64,000 nt of DNA from Pantoea alhagi. Its GTDB lineage: Bacteria > Pseudomonadota > Gammaproteobacteria > Enterobacterales > Enterobacteriaceae. The translations under genes and the position numbers were made by a program. The notes beneath the pieces were generated by a model. The model saw nothing but the letters and a program-made list of their open reading frames with translations, did no database searches and was not told the DNA's origin. How positions within the stretch are numbered: position 1 is the first letter of the stretch; each line of letters begins with the position of its first letter. This document shows, piece by piece, positions 43,705-51,488 of the stretch. The DNA is taken from contig NZ_CP019706.1 of assembly GCF_002101395.1 (NCBI RefSeq), positions 2,232,001 to 2,296,000 on the forward strand, written 5' to 3'.

Positions 43705-43753
43705 GAGCCACTGTCGGTGACGAGAGCCATTTGAGAACAACAGGAGGGAGCCA
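43705..43753 (+). promoter_or_regulatory. Triple direct repeat GAGCCA, presumed MocR operator
   Basis: GAGCCA occurs at 43705-43710, 43724-43729 and 43748-43753, spaced 19 and 24 bp apart, between gabT and the divergent GabR-like gene. MocR-family regulators (GabR, PdxR) are known to bind direct repeats in such divergent regions. The third copy covers the ribosome site of the regulator gene. Confidence 0.6.
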
Positions 43754-43754
43754 A

Positions 43755-45251
43755 TTGCACAGCCTGTATGGAGATCACCTTTTGCAGCGTCTGCAGCAGG
43801 AGACCGAAGGCGCGTTGCATCAGCGTCTGTTCCGCTGTTTGCGTAGCGCGATCGTTGAAGGCGTATTGCCGCCGCACAGCCGCCTGCCTGCTTCTCGCGA
43901 TCTGGCGCGTGAGCTGGCGGTATCGCGTAATACGGTGCTTAACGCTTATGAACATTTGCTGGCTGAAGGGTATGTGCAGGCGCGTACCGGCAGTGGCACC
44001 TGGGTTGCCGGTACGCTGCCGGACAGCTGCCTGAATGCGGGCGGTAAGCCGCTCCCGGCCCCGGAAGTGCCGTTTTCACCGGTTAAGCTTTCCGCACGTG
44101 GTACGGCGTTGTTGGGCTATGCCAGCGCATCGCCGCATCAGTGGGGCGCTTTTGTGCCTGGCGTCCCGGACGTGACCGCATTTCCACATGCGCAGTTCAG
44201 CCGCATTCAGGCGCGCCTGAACCGTCAGCCAGAAGTCAATCGCCTGACCTACAGCAGCGCCGGGGGCTGCGAGGCGTTACGCGCCGCGCTGGCGGACTAC
44301 CTGCGTGTGGCGAGATCGGTGCGTTGCGAGGCCGATCAGATCCTGATCACCGAAGGGATCCATCAGGCGGTGGATCTGGTGTCGCGGTTGCTGTGCGACA
44401 ATGGCGATCGGGTGTGGATCGAGGAACCCGGCTATTGGGGAACACGCAATCTGCTGCGTATTAACGGACTCAAGCCGGTGCCGATGCGGGTGGATGAAGA
44501 GGGCATCGTGCCGGTTAACGATCGGCTGGCGCCACGGCTGGTATTTGTTACGCCTTCGCATCAATATCCGCTGGGCGCGCATCTGAGCCTGGCGCGCCGT
44601 CGCCAACTGCTGGCGCTGGCGCGCCAGCACGGCAGCTGGATTGTGGAAGATGATTACGACAGTGAGTTTCGCTTCTCCGGTCAGCCTTTTCCGGCGCTGC
44701 AGGGGCTGGAGCCAGACGCGCCGGTGATTTACATGGGCACCTTCAGTAAAACGCTCTATCCGGCGCTGCGCATTGGCTATCTGGTGGTGCCAAAGGCGCT
44801 GGTTCATCCGCTGCGTATTGCGGCAGCAGAGCTTTATCGCGGCGGTCATCTGCTGATCCAGCGGGCGCTGGCGGAATTTATCCGCGAAGGCCATTACGTT
44901 GCGCATATTCGGCGAATGCGCCTGCTGTATGGCAAGCGCCGTGCTTTTCTGATCGGCCTGATCCAGCGCTACCTCGGTGAGAGCTTTATCCGTGAATTCA
45001 ATCATGACGCCGGGCTGCATTTAGTGCTTAATCTGCCCGAGAGATGCGACGATGTAAGCATTGCCGCCAGCGCGCTCCGGCGCGGAGTGAAGGTGCGGGC
45101 GCTGTCGCAATATTATATGCAGGGCCAGACGCGTCGCGGGCTGCTGCTGGGATTTGCCTGTGTAGAAGAGAAGAATATGCTGCCAGCCTTTAACACGCTG
45201 CGCCAAATCCTCACCGAGTATGGAATTACCCACACAGGAAATCTGGCTTAA
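43755..45251 (+). CDS. GabR-like MocR-family PLP-dependent regulator
   Basis: A 498-residue GntR-aminotransferase fusion. The winged helix lies at about 25-90 (SRLPASRDLARELAVSRNTV) and the fold-type I domain at 120-495, with the PLP lysine in YMGTFSKTLYPALRIGYLVV. GabR activates gabTD when PLP and GABA form an external aldimine; the divergent gabT-gabD-permease operon supports the same role here. The start appears to be a TTG at 43755, 7 bp after GGAGG; an upstream TTG at 43731 has no ribosome site. The gene is distinct from the ydcR-like gene at 27.7 kb. Confidence 0.85.
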   Translation: MHSLYGDHLLQRLQQETEGALHQRLFRCLRSAIVEGVLPPHSRLPASRDLARELAVSRNTVLNAYEHLLAEGYVQARTGSGTWVAGTLPDSCLNAGGKPLPAPEVPFSPVKLSARGTALLGYASASPHQWGAFVPGVPDVTAFPHAQFSRIQARLNRQPEVNRLTYSSAGGCEALRAALADYLRVARSVRCEADQILITEGIHQAVDLVSRLLCDNGDRVWIEEPGYWGTRNLLRINGLKPVPMRVDEEGIVPVNDRLAPRLVFVTPSHQYPLGAHLSLARRRQLLALARQHGSWIVEDDYDSEFRFSGQPFPALQGLEPDAPVIYMGTFSKTLYPALRIGYLVVPKALVHPLRIAAAELYRGGHLLIQRALAEFIREGHYVAHIRRMRLLYGKRRAFLIGLIQRYLGESFIREFNHDAGLHLVLNLPERCDDVSIAASALRRGVKVRALSQYYMQGQTRRGLLLGFACVEEKNMLPAFNTLRQILTEYGITHTGNLA

Positions 45252-45286
45252 TTCTTTTGTTAAGATTATTTCAACAATAAGTAGCT

Positions 45287-45436
45287 GAAAAATTTATCAA
45301 CCTTGCCGATATGTATGGCAACAGTTTGCCCGACAGCTTTGTTTCGGGAGAATTGATAAATTTTTCTTTAGCGTAGCGCTGGTCAGCCAGCGACACTACG
45401 TTGCCATCGCCAACCCACCCAAATCTCTTATTTGGG
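45287..45436 (+). other. Structured 5' leader upstream of the PAS-GGDEF-EAL gene
   Basis: Three inverted repeats follow each other. A 14-bp perfect pair, GAAAAATTTATCAA (45287-45300) and TTGATAAATTTTTC (45353-45366), encloses a small TTGCC/GGCAA hairpin (about 45304-45322). An 11-bp stem, CGTAG-CGCTGG with CCAGCG-aca-CTACG, spans 45372-45400. CCCAAAT-ctctt-ATTTGGG spans 45418-45436, just before the start codon. It does not match the GEMM c-di-GMP riboswitches as I know them. The first hairpin, which ends in T5, could also terminate the upstream regulator gene. Confidence 0.6.
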
Positions 45437-45454
45437 CAGCCATCGGGCAACAGG

Positions 45455-48292
45455 ATGAACGAGAATCCAGATACACTTTATCGGCTACTGGTGCAAAGCG
45501 TAATCGATTACGCGATCTACATGATCAAACCCGACGGCACCATTGCCAACTGGAACACGGGCGCTAAGCATATCAAAGGCTATTCGCCGGAAGATATCAT
45601 CGGTAAAAACATCGCCATTTTTTATGATAAAGCTGAACAGTTAAAAGGGGTTCCGGCCAACAATCTGGTTATTGCCGCCAGCCAGGGTCGGCTGGAGACA
45701 GAAGGCTGGCGCTATCGCCATGATGGCAGCGCGTTCTGGGCACACGTAGTGATCGACGCCATTTATGCTGACGATCGCACGCTGATGGGATTTGCGGTGA
45801 TTACCCGCGATTGTACCCAACAGCAGGCGCAGCTTAGCCAGCAGCGCGAGCAGCAGGAAAGATTCCGTCTGCTGGTTGAGGGCGTTACGGATTACGCTAT
45901 CTATATGCTTGATATTGATGGGGTGGTGGTGAACTGGAACGCTGGCGCTCAGCGTGCCAAAGGCTATACGGCGGATGAGATTGTCGGCAAACACTTCTCC
46001 ACTTTCTACAGCCTGCAGGAACGCATGGCCTATATTCCGGAAAAAAATCTTCAGACCGCTTTTCGCACCGGCCGTTTTGAAGATGAAGGCTGGCGCTATC
46101 GTAAAGATGGCAGCGCTTTTTGGGCACATGTGATTATTGACGCCATCCATGATGATAACGGCAAGCTGATCGGCTATACAAAAATCACCCGCGACTGCAC
46201 CGAGCAGCGTGAACTACAACGCGAGCGGCGCGCAGAAGAGGAAAAATTCTGGCTGCTGGTGGAGAGCGTCACCGATTACGCCATTTATATGCTGGATCCG
46301 GGCGGTCACGTCGTGAACTGGAACACGGGCGCCCAACGTGCCAAAGGCTATACGGCACAGGAGATCCTTGGTCAGCATTTTTCGCTGTTTTACAGTTCGC
46401 AGGATCGTCAGAACAAGACGCCGATGACCAACCTGAATATTGCGCGCACCACAGGCCGCTTTGAGGATCAGGGCTGGCGCTATCGTAAAGATGGCAGCGC
46501 GTTCTGGGCGCATGTGGTGATCGACGCCATTCACGACGAGAACGGTAAGCTTATAGGCTACGCCAAAATTACCCGCGATATTACTGAGCGGCGTGAATAT
46601 GAGCAGCAAATCCTGCGCGCCAAAGATCTGGCTGAAGCGCAGAGTGAACGTATGACCGCCATGTCGCGCTTTCTCGATACCATCATCAGCAGCATTCCTT
46701 CCTGCGTGCTGGTAGAAGATGCCGTTTCACGTGAGTTCCTGCTGGTGAACCGCAAGGCCGAGCAGCTGTTTGGCGTTGAGAAAAACAGTATGCAAGGGAA
46801 AAAGCCGCATGAGTGTCTGCCGCCGGAGCTGAGCGACTACTTTAACGTGCTGGCGGATGCGGCCTTGCGTAGCGAAAGGATCCATCAAAGCGAACGTCAG
46901 CTGATTACCGCAAGCGGCGAGCGCATTCTGCATACCCGGGCGGCCACGGTTCGCGGCGGCGATGCGCGTACCCAATATGTGATGCTGATTGTCGATGACG
47001 TCACCGATCAGCGCGCCGCCGATGCGCGAATTCATCATATGGCGCATCACGATTATCTGACCAGCCTGCCCAACCGCATTCTGTTTCGTCAGCGGCTAAA
47101 CGACGCGTTGCGTCAGGGCGAGCGGCAAACGGCGGCGCTCTGTCTTGACCTGGATAACTTCAAAAACGTTAACGATGCGCTGGGGCATCAAATGGGTGAC
47201 GAGCTGCTGCGCGTGATCGCCAAGCGCCTGCGTGCCGTGCTGAATGAGCAGGATACGCTGGCGCGCATCGGGGGGGATGAGTTTGCCATTGTGCTGCCCG
47301 GTCTGAGCAACCAGCAGGAAGCGAGCATGGTGGCGCAGCGATTAATCGAGATAGTGCGTCCGCCAATCAATGTGGACGGACATAATCTGTCGGTGGGGCT
47401 GAGCATCGGCATTGCCTTTGCCGATGCCGAGCTGGCTTCACCTGAGCAGCTATTGCGCTGTGCCGATATGGCGCTGTATGAAGCCAAGCGCAACGGGCGT
47501 AACCGCTATGAATATTTTACTCAGGAGATGGATGTTCAGGCGCGGGCGCGACGCAGCATGGAAAACGATCTGCGCGAGGCGATCACCGAAAATCAGATGC
47601 GGCTCTATTATCAGCCGATCACCAACAGCGAGCAGCATGCGATTATCGGCTACGAGGCGCTGATGCGCTGGCATCATCCCTCAAAAGGGCTGATTATGCC
47701 GGCTGAATTTATTCCGCTGGCGGAAGAGACCGGGCTGATCCATAGCCTTGGCGCATGGGCCCTGTATGAAGCGTGCCATGAGGCAAAAAAATGGGCGGGC
47801 GGGCAAACGGTATCGGTTAATCTCTCTCCGGTGCAGTTTAAAAACAGCACGCTGATTTCACTGGTCGAAGGCGCGCTGCGTGAGTCAGGACTGGAGCCGT
47901 GGCGGCTGGAGGTGGAGATCACCGAGTCGGTACTACTGAATGATACGCTGGGCAATATTCGCACTTTGCAAAACCTGAAGGCGCTGGGCGTGCTGATTGC
48001 GCTGGACGATTTCGGGACTGGCTACTCTTCGTTAAGCTACCTGCGCTCGTTCCCGTTTGATAAAATCAAAATCGACCGTTCGTTTATCAATGATATGAGC
48101 GACAGCCGTGAAGCGTTAGCGATTATCCGTGCGATTACCGGCATGAGCCGCAGCCTGGATATTCAGATCACTGCTGAAGGCGTGGAGAGTCGTGAGCAGT
48201 TCGATAAGCTGAAGGAGGAGGGATGTACGCTGTTTCAGGGGTACTTCTTTGGCCGACCGCAGCCGTCTGAACTGCGGTTAACGGTGCTGTAA
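45455..48292 (+). CDS. Four-PAS GGDEF-EAL signalling protein
   Basis: A 945-residue cytoplasmic c-di-GMP enzyme with no membrane segment. Three near-identical PAS domains lie at about 5-120, 136-250 and 263-380, each with the repeat DYAIYM...NWN(T/A)GA and GWRYR.DGSAFWAHV; a fourth, unrelated PAS lies at about 405-525. The GGDEF domain has ARIGGDEFAIV (about 604-612) and the EAL domain GYEALMRW (about 733) and DDFGTGYSSL (about 850). The RxxD inhibitory site is absent (NEQD). PAS homology suggests oxygen, redox or flavin sensing. The ATG at 45455 has only a poor ribosome site; the frame is open to a TTG at 45401. Confidence 0.88.
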   Translation: MNENPDTLYRLLVQSVIDYAIYMIKPDGTIANWNTGAKHIKGYSPEDIIGKNIAIFYDKAEQLKGVPANNLVIAASQGRLETEGWRYRHDGSAFWAHVVIDAIYADDRTLMGFAVITRDCTQQQAQLSQQREQQERFRLLVEGVTDYAIYMLDIDGVVVNWNAGAQRAKGYTADEIVGKHFSTFYSLQERMAYIPEKNLQTAFRTGRFEDEGWRYRKDGSAFWAHVIIDAIHDDNGKLIGYTKITRDCTEQRELQRERRAEEEKFWLLVESVTDYAIYMLDPGGHVVNWNTGAQRAKGYTAQEILGQHFSLFYSSQDRQNKTPMTNLNIARTTGRFEDQGWRYRKDGSAFWAHVVIDAIHDENGKLIGYAKITRDITERREYEQQILRAKDLAEAQSERMTAMSRFLDTIISSIPSCVLVEDAVSREFLLVNRKAEQLFGVEKNSMQGKKPHECLPPELSDYFNVLADAALRSERIHQSERQLITASGERILHTRAATVRGGDARTQYVMLIVDDVTDQRAADARIHHMAHHDYLTSLPNRILFRQRLNDALRQGERQTAALCLDLDNFKNVNDALGHQMGDELLRVIAKRLRAVLNEQDTLARIGGDEFAIVLPGLSNQQEASMVAQRLIEIVRPPINVDGHNLSVGLSIGIAFADAELASPEQLLRCADMALYEAKRNGRNRYEYFTQEMDVQARARRSMENDLREAITENQMRLYYQPITNSEQHAIIGYEALMRWHHPSKGLIMPAEFIPLAEETGLIHSLGAWALYEACHEAKKWAGGQTVSVNLSPVQFKNSTLISLVEGALRESGLEPWRLEVEITESVLLNDTLGNIRTLQNLKALGVLIALDDFGTGYSSLSYLRSFPFDKIKIDRSFINDMSDSREALAIIRAITGMSRSLDIQITAEGVESREQFDKLKEEGCTLFQGYFFGRPQPSELRLTVL

Positions 48293-48295
48293 TTG

Positions 48296-48327
48296 CTGCC
48301 CCGACGCGGCGATTCGCGTCGGGGCAG
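48296..48327. terminator. Hairpin between the GGDEF-EAL gene and ftnA
   Basis: CTGCCCCGACGCG (48296-48308) and CGCGTCGGGGCAG (48315-48327) form a 13-bp perfect stem with a 6-nt loop between convergent genes. There is no T-tract on either side, so it may rely on Rho or act as a transcript-end stabiliser. Confidence 0.6.
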
Positions 48328-48334
48328 TCATAAA

Positions 48335-48847
48335 TCAAGCGGATGGACCGTGGCTTTCACCATCCATTTTCGCCAGATCTTTATCCACAAAGAACAGGCC
48401 TTTACCGCTGTTGCCTACCAGCGCCAGCTTATCCAGCACCGATTTAAACAGTTTCTCTTCTTCATGCTGTTCCGCAACGTACCACTGCAGGAAATGGAAA
48501 GTTGAGTAATCCTGGGTGGTCATCGCCGCATGCGCCAGTTCATTGATTTTACGGGTAATCAGCTGTTCATGCTCATAAGTTTGCTCAAACACGTCTGCTA
48601 AAGAGTTAAAAGCCACTGGCGGTGCAGCAATGCTGCCTAACACCGGCATCGCGCCGGTATCGCTGAGGTAATCAAACAGGCGCTGCATATGCTCCATCTC
48701 TTCACGCGAATGAGATTTCAGAAAGGCCGCTGCGCCTTCAAAACCTTTGTCGCTGCACCAGGCGCTCATTTGCAGATAAAGGTTTGCAGAATAGAACTCC
48801 AGGTTGAGCTGCTCGTTTAAACGCGCGGTCATGTCATTGGTCAGCAT
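48335..48847 (-). CDS. ftnA: Non-heme ferritin FtnA
   Basis: Stores iron as ferric mineral in a 24-subunit shell. The 170-residue protein matches E. coli FtnA, with ferroxidase ligands in NLEFYSANLYLQMS (Glu), HSREEMEHMQRLFDYL (Glu, His) and the later Glu/Gln cluster in EHEQLITRKINELAHAAMT and QWYVAEQHEEEKLF. The C-terminus is a few residues longer than in E. coli. It is convergent with the GGDEF-EAL gene and divergent from a small putative ORF. Confidence 0.95.
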   Translation of the reverse strand: MLTNDMTARLNEQLNLEFYSANLYLQMSAWCSDKGFEGAAAFLKSHSREEMEHMQRLFDYLSDTGAMPVLGSIAAPPVAFNSLADVFEQTYEHEQLITRKINELAHAAMTTQDYSTFHFLQWYVAEQHEEEKLFKSVLDKLALVGNSGKGLFFVDKDLAKMDGESHGPSA

Positions 48848-48872
48848 AGTGATTCCTCAGAATAGGGGGCAG

Positions 48873-49064
48873 ATGAAAAGTGTTATGCTGAATTATGCAG
48901 CAAAGCTGCTGAAAGGAGTACGCTTTTTTGCTTTTAATTTACTGATTTTAAAGATAATTAATTCACTATCTGAATGCGGCTTATTCGCATTTTCAGCCGC
49001 ATTTGCCACGCTTGCCGTTGCGCTGATGCTGCTTTCACGCCGTATAACGATGCTGGAGTGGTAA
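48873..49064 (+). CDS. Possible small membrane protein
   Basis: A 63-codon ORF beginning MKSVMLNYAAKLLKGVRFFA with one or two hydrophobic stretches (about 18-32 and 38-54) and a basic end. A G-rich ribosome-like motif (AGGGGGC) lies just upstream of the ATG. I do not recognise a family. It could equally be a chance ORF in the ftnA promoter region. Confidence 0.3.
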   Translation: MKSVMLNYAAKLLKGVRFFAFNLLILKIINSLSECGLFAFSAAFATLAVALMLLSRRITMLEW

Positions 49065-49137
49065 GGACGCGGATGCTGGAAAACGGCGGCGGGCACCTGT
49101 CCCACCGCCTGAATCAGATTGATGACAGTCCGGACAA

Positions 49138-50454
49138 TTACGCTTCTTTTAGCGTCTCGGCGACATGGCTGATGGCACTGACGACTTCGGCTGCACTGTG
49201 ACGGATTTCAGCGATCACTTCTCCCGCTTCCTGCGCCAGCTCCACGCCGCGATCGGCGCGCTGAAGATTGGCTTCGATGCCGGTCAGCGCTTTATTCGCC
49301 AGCTGATTATTATCCCGCACCATTTTTTCAATCTCGTTGGTGGCCTGGTTAATATTTGCCGCCAGAGAGCGCACTTCATTGGCTACCACGGCGAAGCTGC
49401 GTCCGTGCGCACCGGCGCGAGCGGCTTCAATCGCGGCATTCAGCGCCAGAAGGTTGGTTTGGCTGGCGATATTGCGGATGGTTTCCACAATCAGGCCGAT
49501 ACGATCTGACTGAGCGCTCAGGCTGGAAATATCGCCGGAAATGCCGTGAAGCTCGCTCGCCAGCCCGTTGATATTCTGCACGCTGCTTTCCACTACGGTT
49601 GCGCCGAGGCGCGTGCTTTCATCAGTACGTCGCGCGGTTTCATAGGCCTGATGCGCCGCGTCGCGCTCCAGCTGACTTTTTTCCACCTGCGCGGTGACGT
49701 TAGAAGCGAACTTAACGATCTTATACAGCCGGCCCTCTTCATCAAAAACCGGGTTATAGGTGGCGCGCAGCCACAGCGGACGGCCCTGTTTATCAATACG
49801 ACGAAACAGGCCGGAAATAAAATCGCCCTGGTTAAGCTTCTGCCAGAATTTTTTGTATTCCGCGCTGTTACGTAGCTCAGAGGTACAGAACATTCGGTGG
49901 TGTTGCCCAACCACCTCCTGTTCACGGTAGCCGGTAGTTTGCAGGAAATTTGCGTTAACCTTCAGCACTTCTCCTTCAAGGTTAAATGTAATCACCGCCA
50001 TTGAACGATCGATGGCTGCGGTCATAGCACGTTGCTCCTGGGCCTCCAGAACATCAGAGGTGATATCTGAAGCCAGCTTGATGATTTTCACTACTTTGCC
50101 GCGACGATTGCGCACCGGGACATAGTTAGCCTCCAGCCAGACCGGATGCCCCTGTTTGTCCAGGCGCAAAAATTTATTGCTGAAGCTCTCGCCACGCTGT
50201 AACCGCTGCCAGAAAGAGAGATATTGCGGCGAGTTAATCAGATCTTCCGGGCAAAACATCCGGTGATGTTTTCCGGCGATCTCATTGAGACGGTAGCCCA
50301 TCCGCTGCAGAAAAAGATCGTTGGCGGAGAGAATGGTGCCGTCGGGCCTGAACTCAATGATCGCGATTGCCTGATTTAATGAGGCAAGGGTGGCCGCTCC
50401 TCGCGGCTGTAATGCAAAACGAGAAGCAATTCCTGATGCAATAGTACTGAACAT
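49138..50454 (-). CDS. BdlA-like soluble chemoreceptor (PAS-PAS-MCP)
   Basis: A 438-residue protein with two PAS domains (about 25-135 and 148-258) followed by a methyl-accepting chemotaxis signalling domain (about 265-438). It has no transmembrane segment and no HAMP domain. The signalling tip IASQTNLLALNAAIEAARAG and SFAVVANEVRSLA is intact. This is the architecture of Pseudomonas BdlA, which controls biofilm dispersal in a c-di-GMP-linked way; PAS motifs KHHRMFC and QHHRMFC suggest haem or flavin binding. It stands alone, near a GGDEF-EAL gene. Confidence 0.9.
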   Translation of the reverse strand: MFSTIASGIASRFALQPRGAATLASLNQAIAIIEFRPDGTILSANDLFLQRMGYRLNEIAGKHHRMFCPEDLINSPQYLSFWQRLQRGESFSNKFLRLDKQGHPVWLEANYVPVRNRRGKVVKIIKLASDITSDVLEAQEQRAMTAAIDRSMAVITFNLEGEVLKVNANFLQTTGYREQEVVGQHHRMFCTSELRNSAEYKKFWQKLNQGDFISGLFRRIDKQGRPLWLRATYNPVFDEEGRLYKIVKFASNVTAQVEKSQLERDAAHQAYETARRTDESTRLGATVVESSVQNINGLASELHGISGDISSLSAQSDRIGLIVETIRNIASQTNLLALNAAIEAARAGAHGRSFAVVANEVRSLAANINQATNEIEKMVRDNNQLANKALTGIEANLQRADRGVELAQEAGEVIAEIRHSAAEVVSAISHVAETLKEA

Positions 50455-50609
50455 GGTGAACCTTTATTGTGTTATGGGGGATTCACCGCGGATTATCGGC
50501 CCGGAAGGGTAAAAGTTAAGCAAAGGGAGGCGGGCCGGGGGCCTTTTTATGCCTGTTATTACCTATTGCTGCAAAAGAGCGCAATCAGTCAAAATTTAGT
50601 GAAAAGCAT

Positions 50610-50638
50610 TTGACGAGTTCGGGGCTTTACGGTTTAAT
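50610..50638 (+). promoter_or_regulatory. tRNA-Phe promoter
   Basis: A -35 TTGACG (50610-50615) and -10 TTTAAT (50633-50638) are separated by exactly 17 bp. A GC-rich discriminator (GCGCCCC) follows, typical of stringently controlled stable-RNA promoters. Confidence 0.8.
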
Positions 50639-50648
50639 GCGCCCCGTT

Positions 50649-50724
50649 GCCCGGATAGCTCAGTCGGTAGAGCAGGGGATTGAAAATCCCCGTGTCCTTG
50701 GTTCGATTCCGAGTCCGGGCACCA
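50649..50724 (+). tRNA. pheU/pheV: tRNA-Phe (GAA)
   Basis: A 76-nt cloverleaf from GCCCGGA to the encoded ACCA. The acceptor arms GCCCGGA and TCCGGGC pair, the D arm is AGCTCAGTCGGTAGAGC-like, the anticodon stem GGGGA/TCCCC (50675-50679, 50687-50691) encloses TTGAAAA with anticodon GAA at 50682-50684, and the T-loop is GGTTCGATTCC. Identical in pattern to enterobacterial tRNA-Phe. A terminator follows; no integrase or attachment-site duplication was seen beside it. Confidence 0.98.
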
Positions 50725-50732
50725 CTTCTTCC

Positions 50733-50766
50733 AGACCCTCGCTGAAAAGCGGGGGTCTTTGCTTTT
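50733..50766 (+). terminator. tRNA-Phe terminator
   Basis: An 11-bp stem, AGACCCTCGCT (50733-50743) with AGCGGGGGTCT (50748-50758, one G-U pair), closed by a GAAA tetraloop and followed by TTGCTTTT. Confidence 0.93.
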
Positions 50767-51040
50767 CAGGAAGCGAAATTATTATCAAACACTGTTTGAG
50801 GGCCGCCAGCCGCCAGATATTTACGCCTCCCGAATCCATTCACCACAGTTTAAACCCCGTCCGCAGACAACATTTTTGCGCCATCCAGCCTGATACAACA
50901 GTGATGTGATAATAATCTATCGGCTTAGCTGTTTCTGTTGATCGTGCTTAATACCCGCAAGGTGAATTCAGGGTAAAAAGTCACCGTTTTGTAACCCACC
51001 GTGGCCGTTTATACCTTACCGATATTGTTGGTTATTCGTT
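50767..51040. other. Intergenic region between tRNA-Phe and ygbA
   Basis: No gene, integrase remnant or repeated tRNA 3' end was seen. GGTGA and TCACC around 50960-50985 form a weak inverted repeat upstream of ygbA. No clear NsrR site was found. Confidence 0.5.
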
Positions 51041-51391
51041 ATGTCAGGAAAACGCATCCAGCGAGAAAAGCGCACTATTGAGAAAATGATCGCCCTGTTT
51101 CAGGCTGATTGCCCGCAGGCCGATAATGATGCTGAACGTTACCGGTCGCTGTATCACTATGCGGTGAAGCGCCTGGACCGCTGCGCTTTTGGTGAAGAGA
51201 AGCCCGCCTGTAAACAGTGTCCGATTCACTGCTATCAGCCCGCAAAGCGCGCAGAGATGAAGCAAATCATGCGCTGGGCGGGACCGCGTATGCTGTGGCG
51301 TCATCCCATTCTTGCCATTCGTCACCTGATTGACGACCGGCGACCCGTGCCGCCGATCCCGGAAAAATATCAGCCAAAGAAAAAAGGGTAG
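51041..51391 (+). CDS. ygbA: YgbA, nitrous oxide-stimulated promoter family protein
   Basis: A 116-residue basic protein that matches E. coli YgbA, including GEEKPACKQCPIHCYQPAKR and WAGPRMLWRHPILAIRHLID. Four cysteines lie close together (C48, C57, C60, C64 approximately), suggesting metal or Fe-S binding. In E. coli ygbA is repressed by the nitric-oxide sensor NsrR and contributes to NO tolerance. The ATG at 51041 fits the family, although no good ribosome site precedes it. Confidence 0.9.
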   Translation: MSGKRIQREKRTIEKMIALFQADCPQADNDAERYRSLYHYAVKRLDRCAFGEEKPACKQCPIHCYQPAKRAEMKQIMRWAGPRMLWRHPILAIRHLIDDRRPVPPIPEKYQPKKKG

Positions 51392-51488
51392 CCTCTTTAG
51401 CGTGCAGGCCTGTTACCGGTCGCCCTGGCGAAACGCCCGACAGGCTTTATAAAAGGCCTGACCATATACAGGTCTCCCGTTATCGCTT

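Noticed and set aside
45287..45436. GEMM (c-di-GMP) riboswitch
   Set aside because: The leader is structured and sits before a c-di-GMP gene, but the conserved GEMM core and tetraloop-receptor elements were not found.
50640..51040. Integrative element at tRNA-Phe
   Set aside because: tRNA-Phe is a common integration site, but no integrase, no direct repeat of the tRNA 3' end and no foreign cargo were seen downstream; conserved genes follow.
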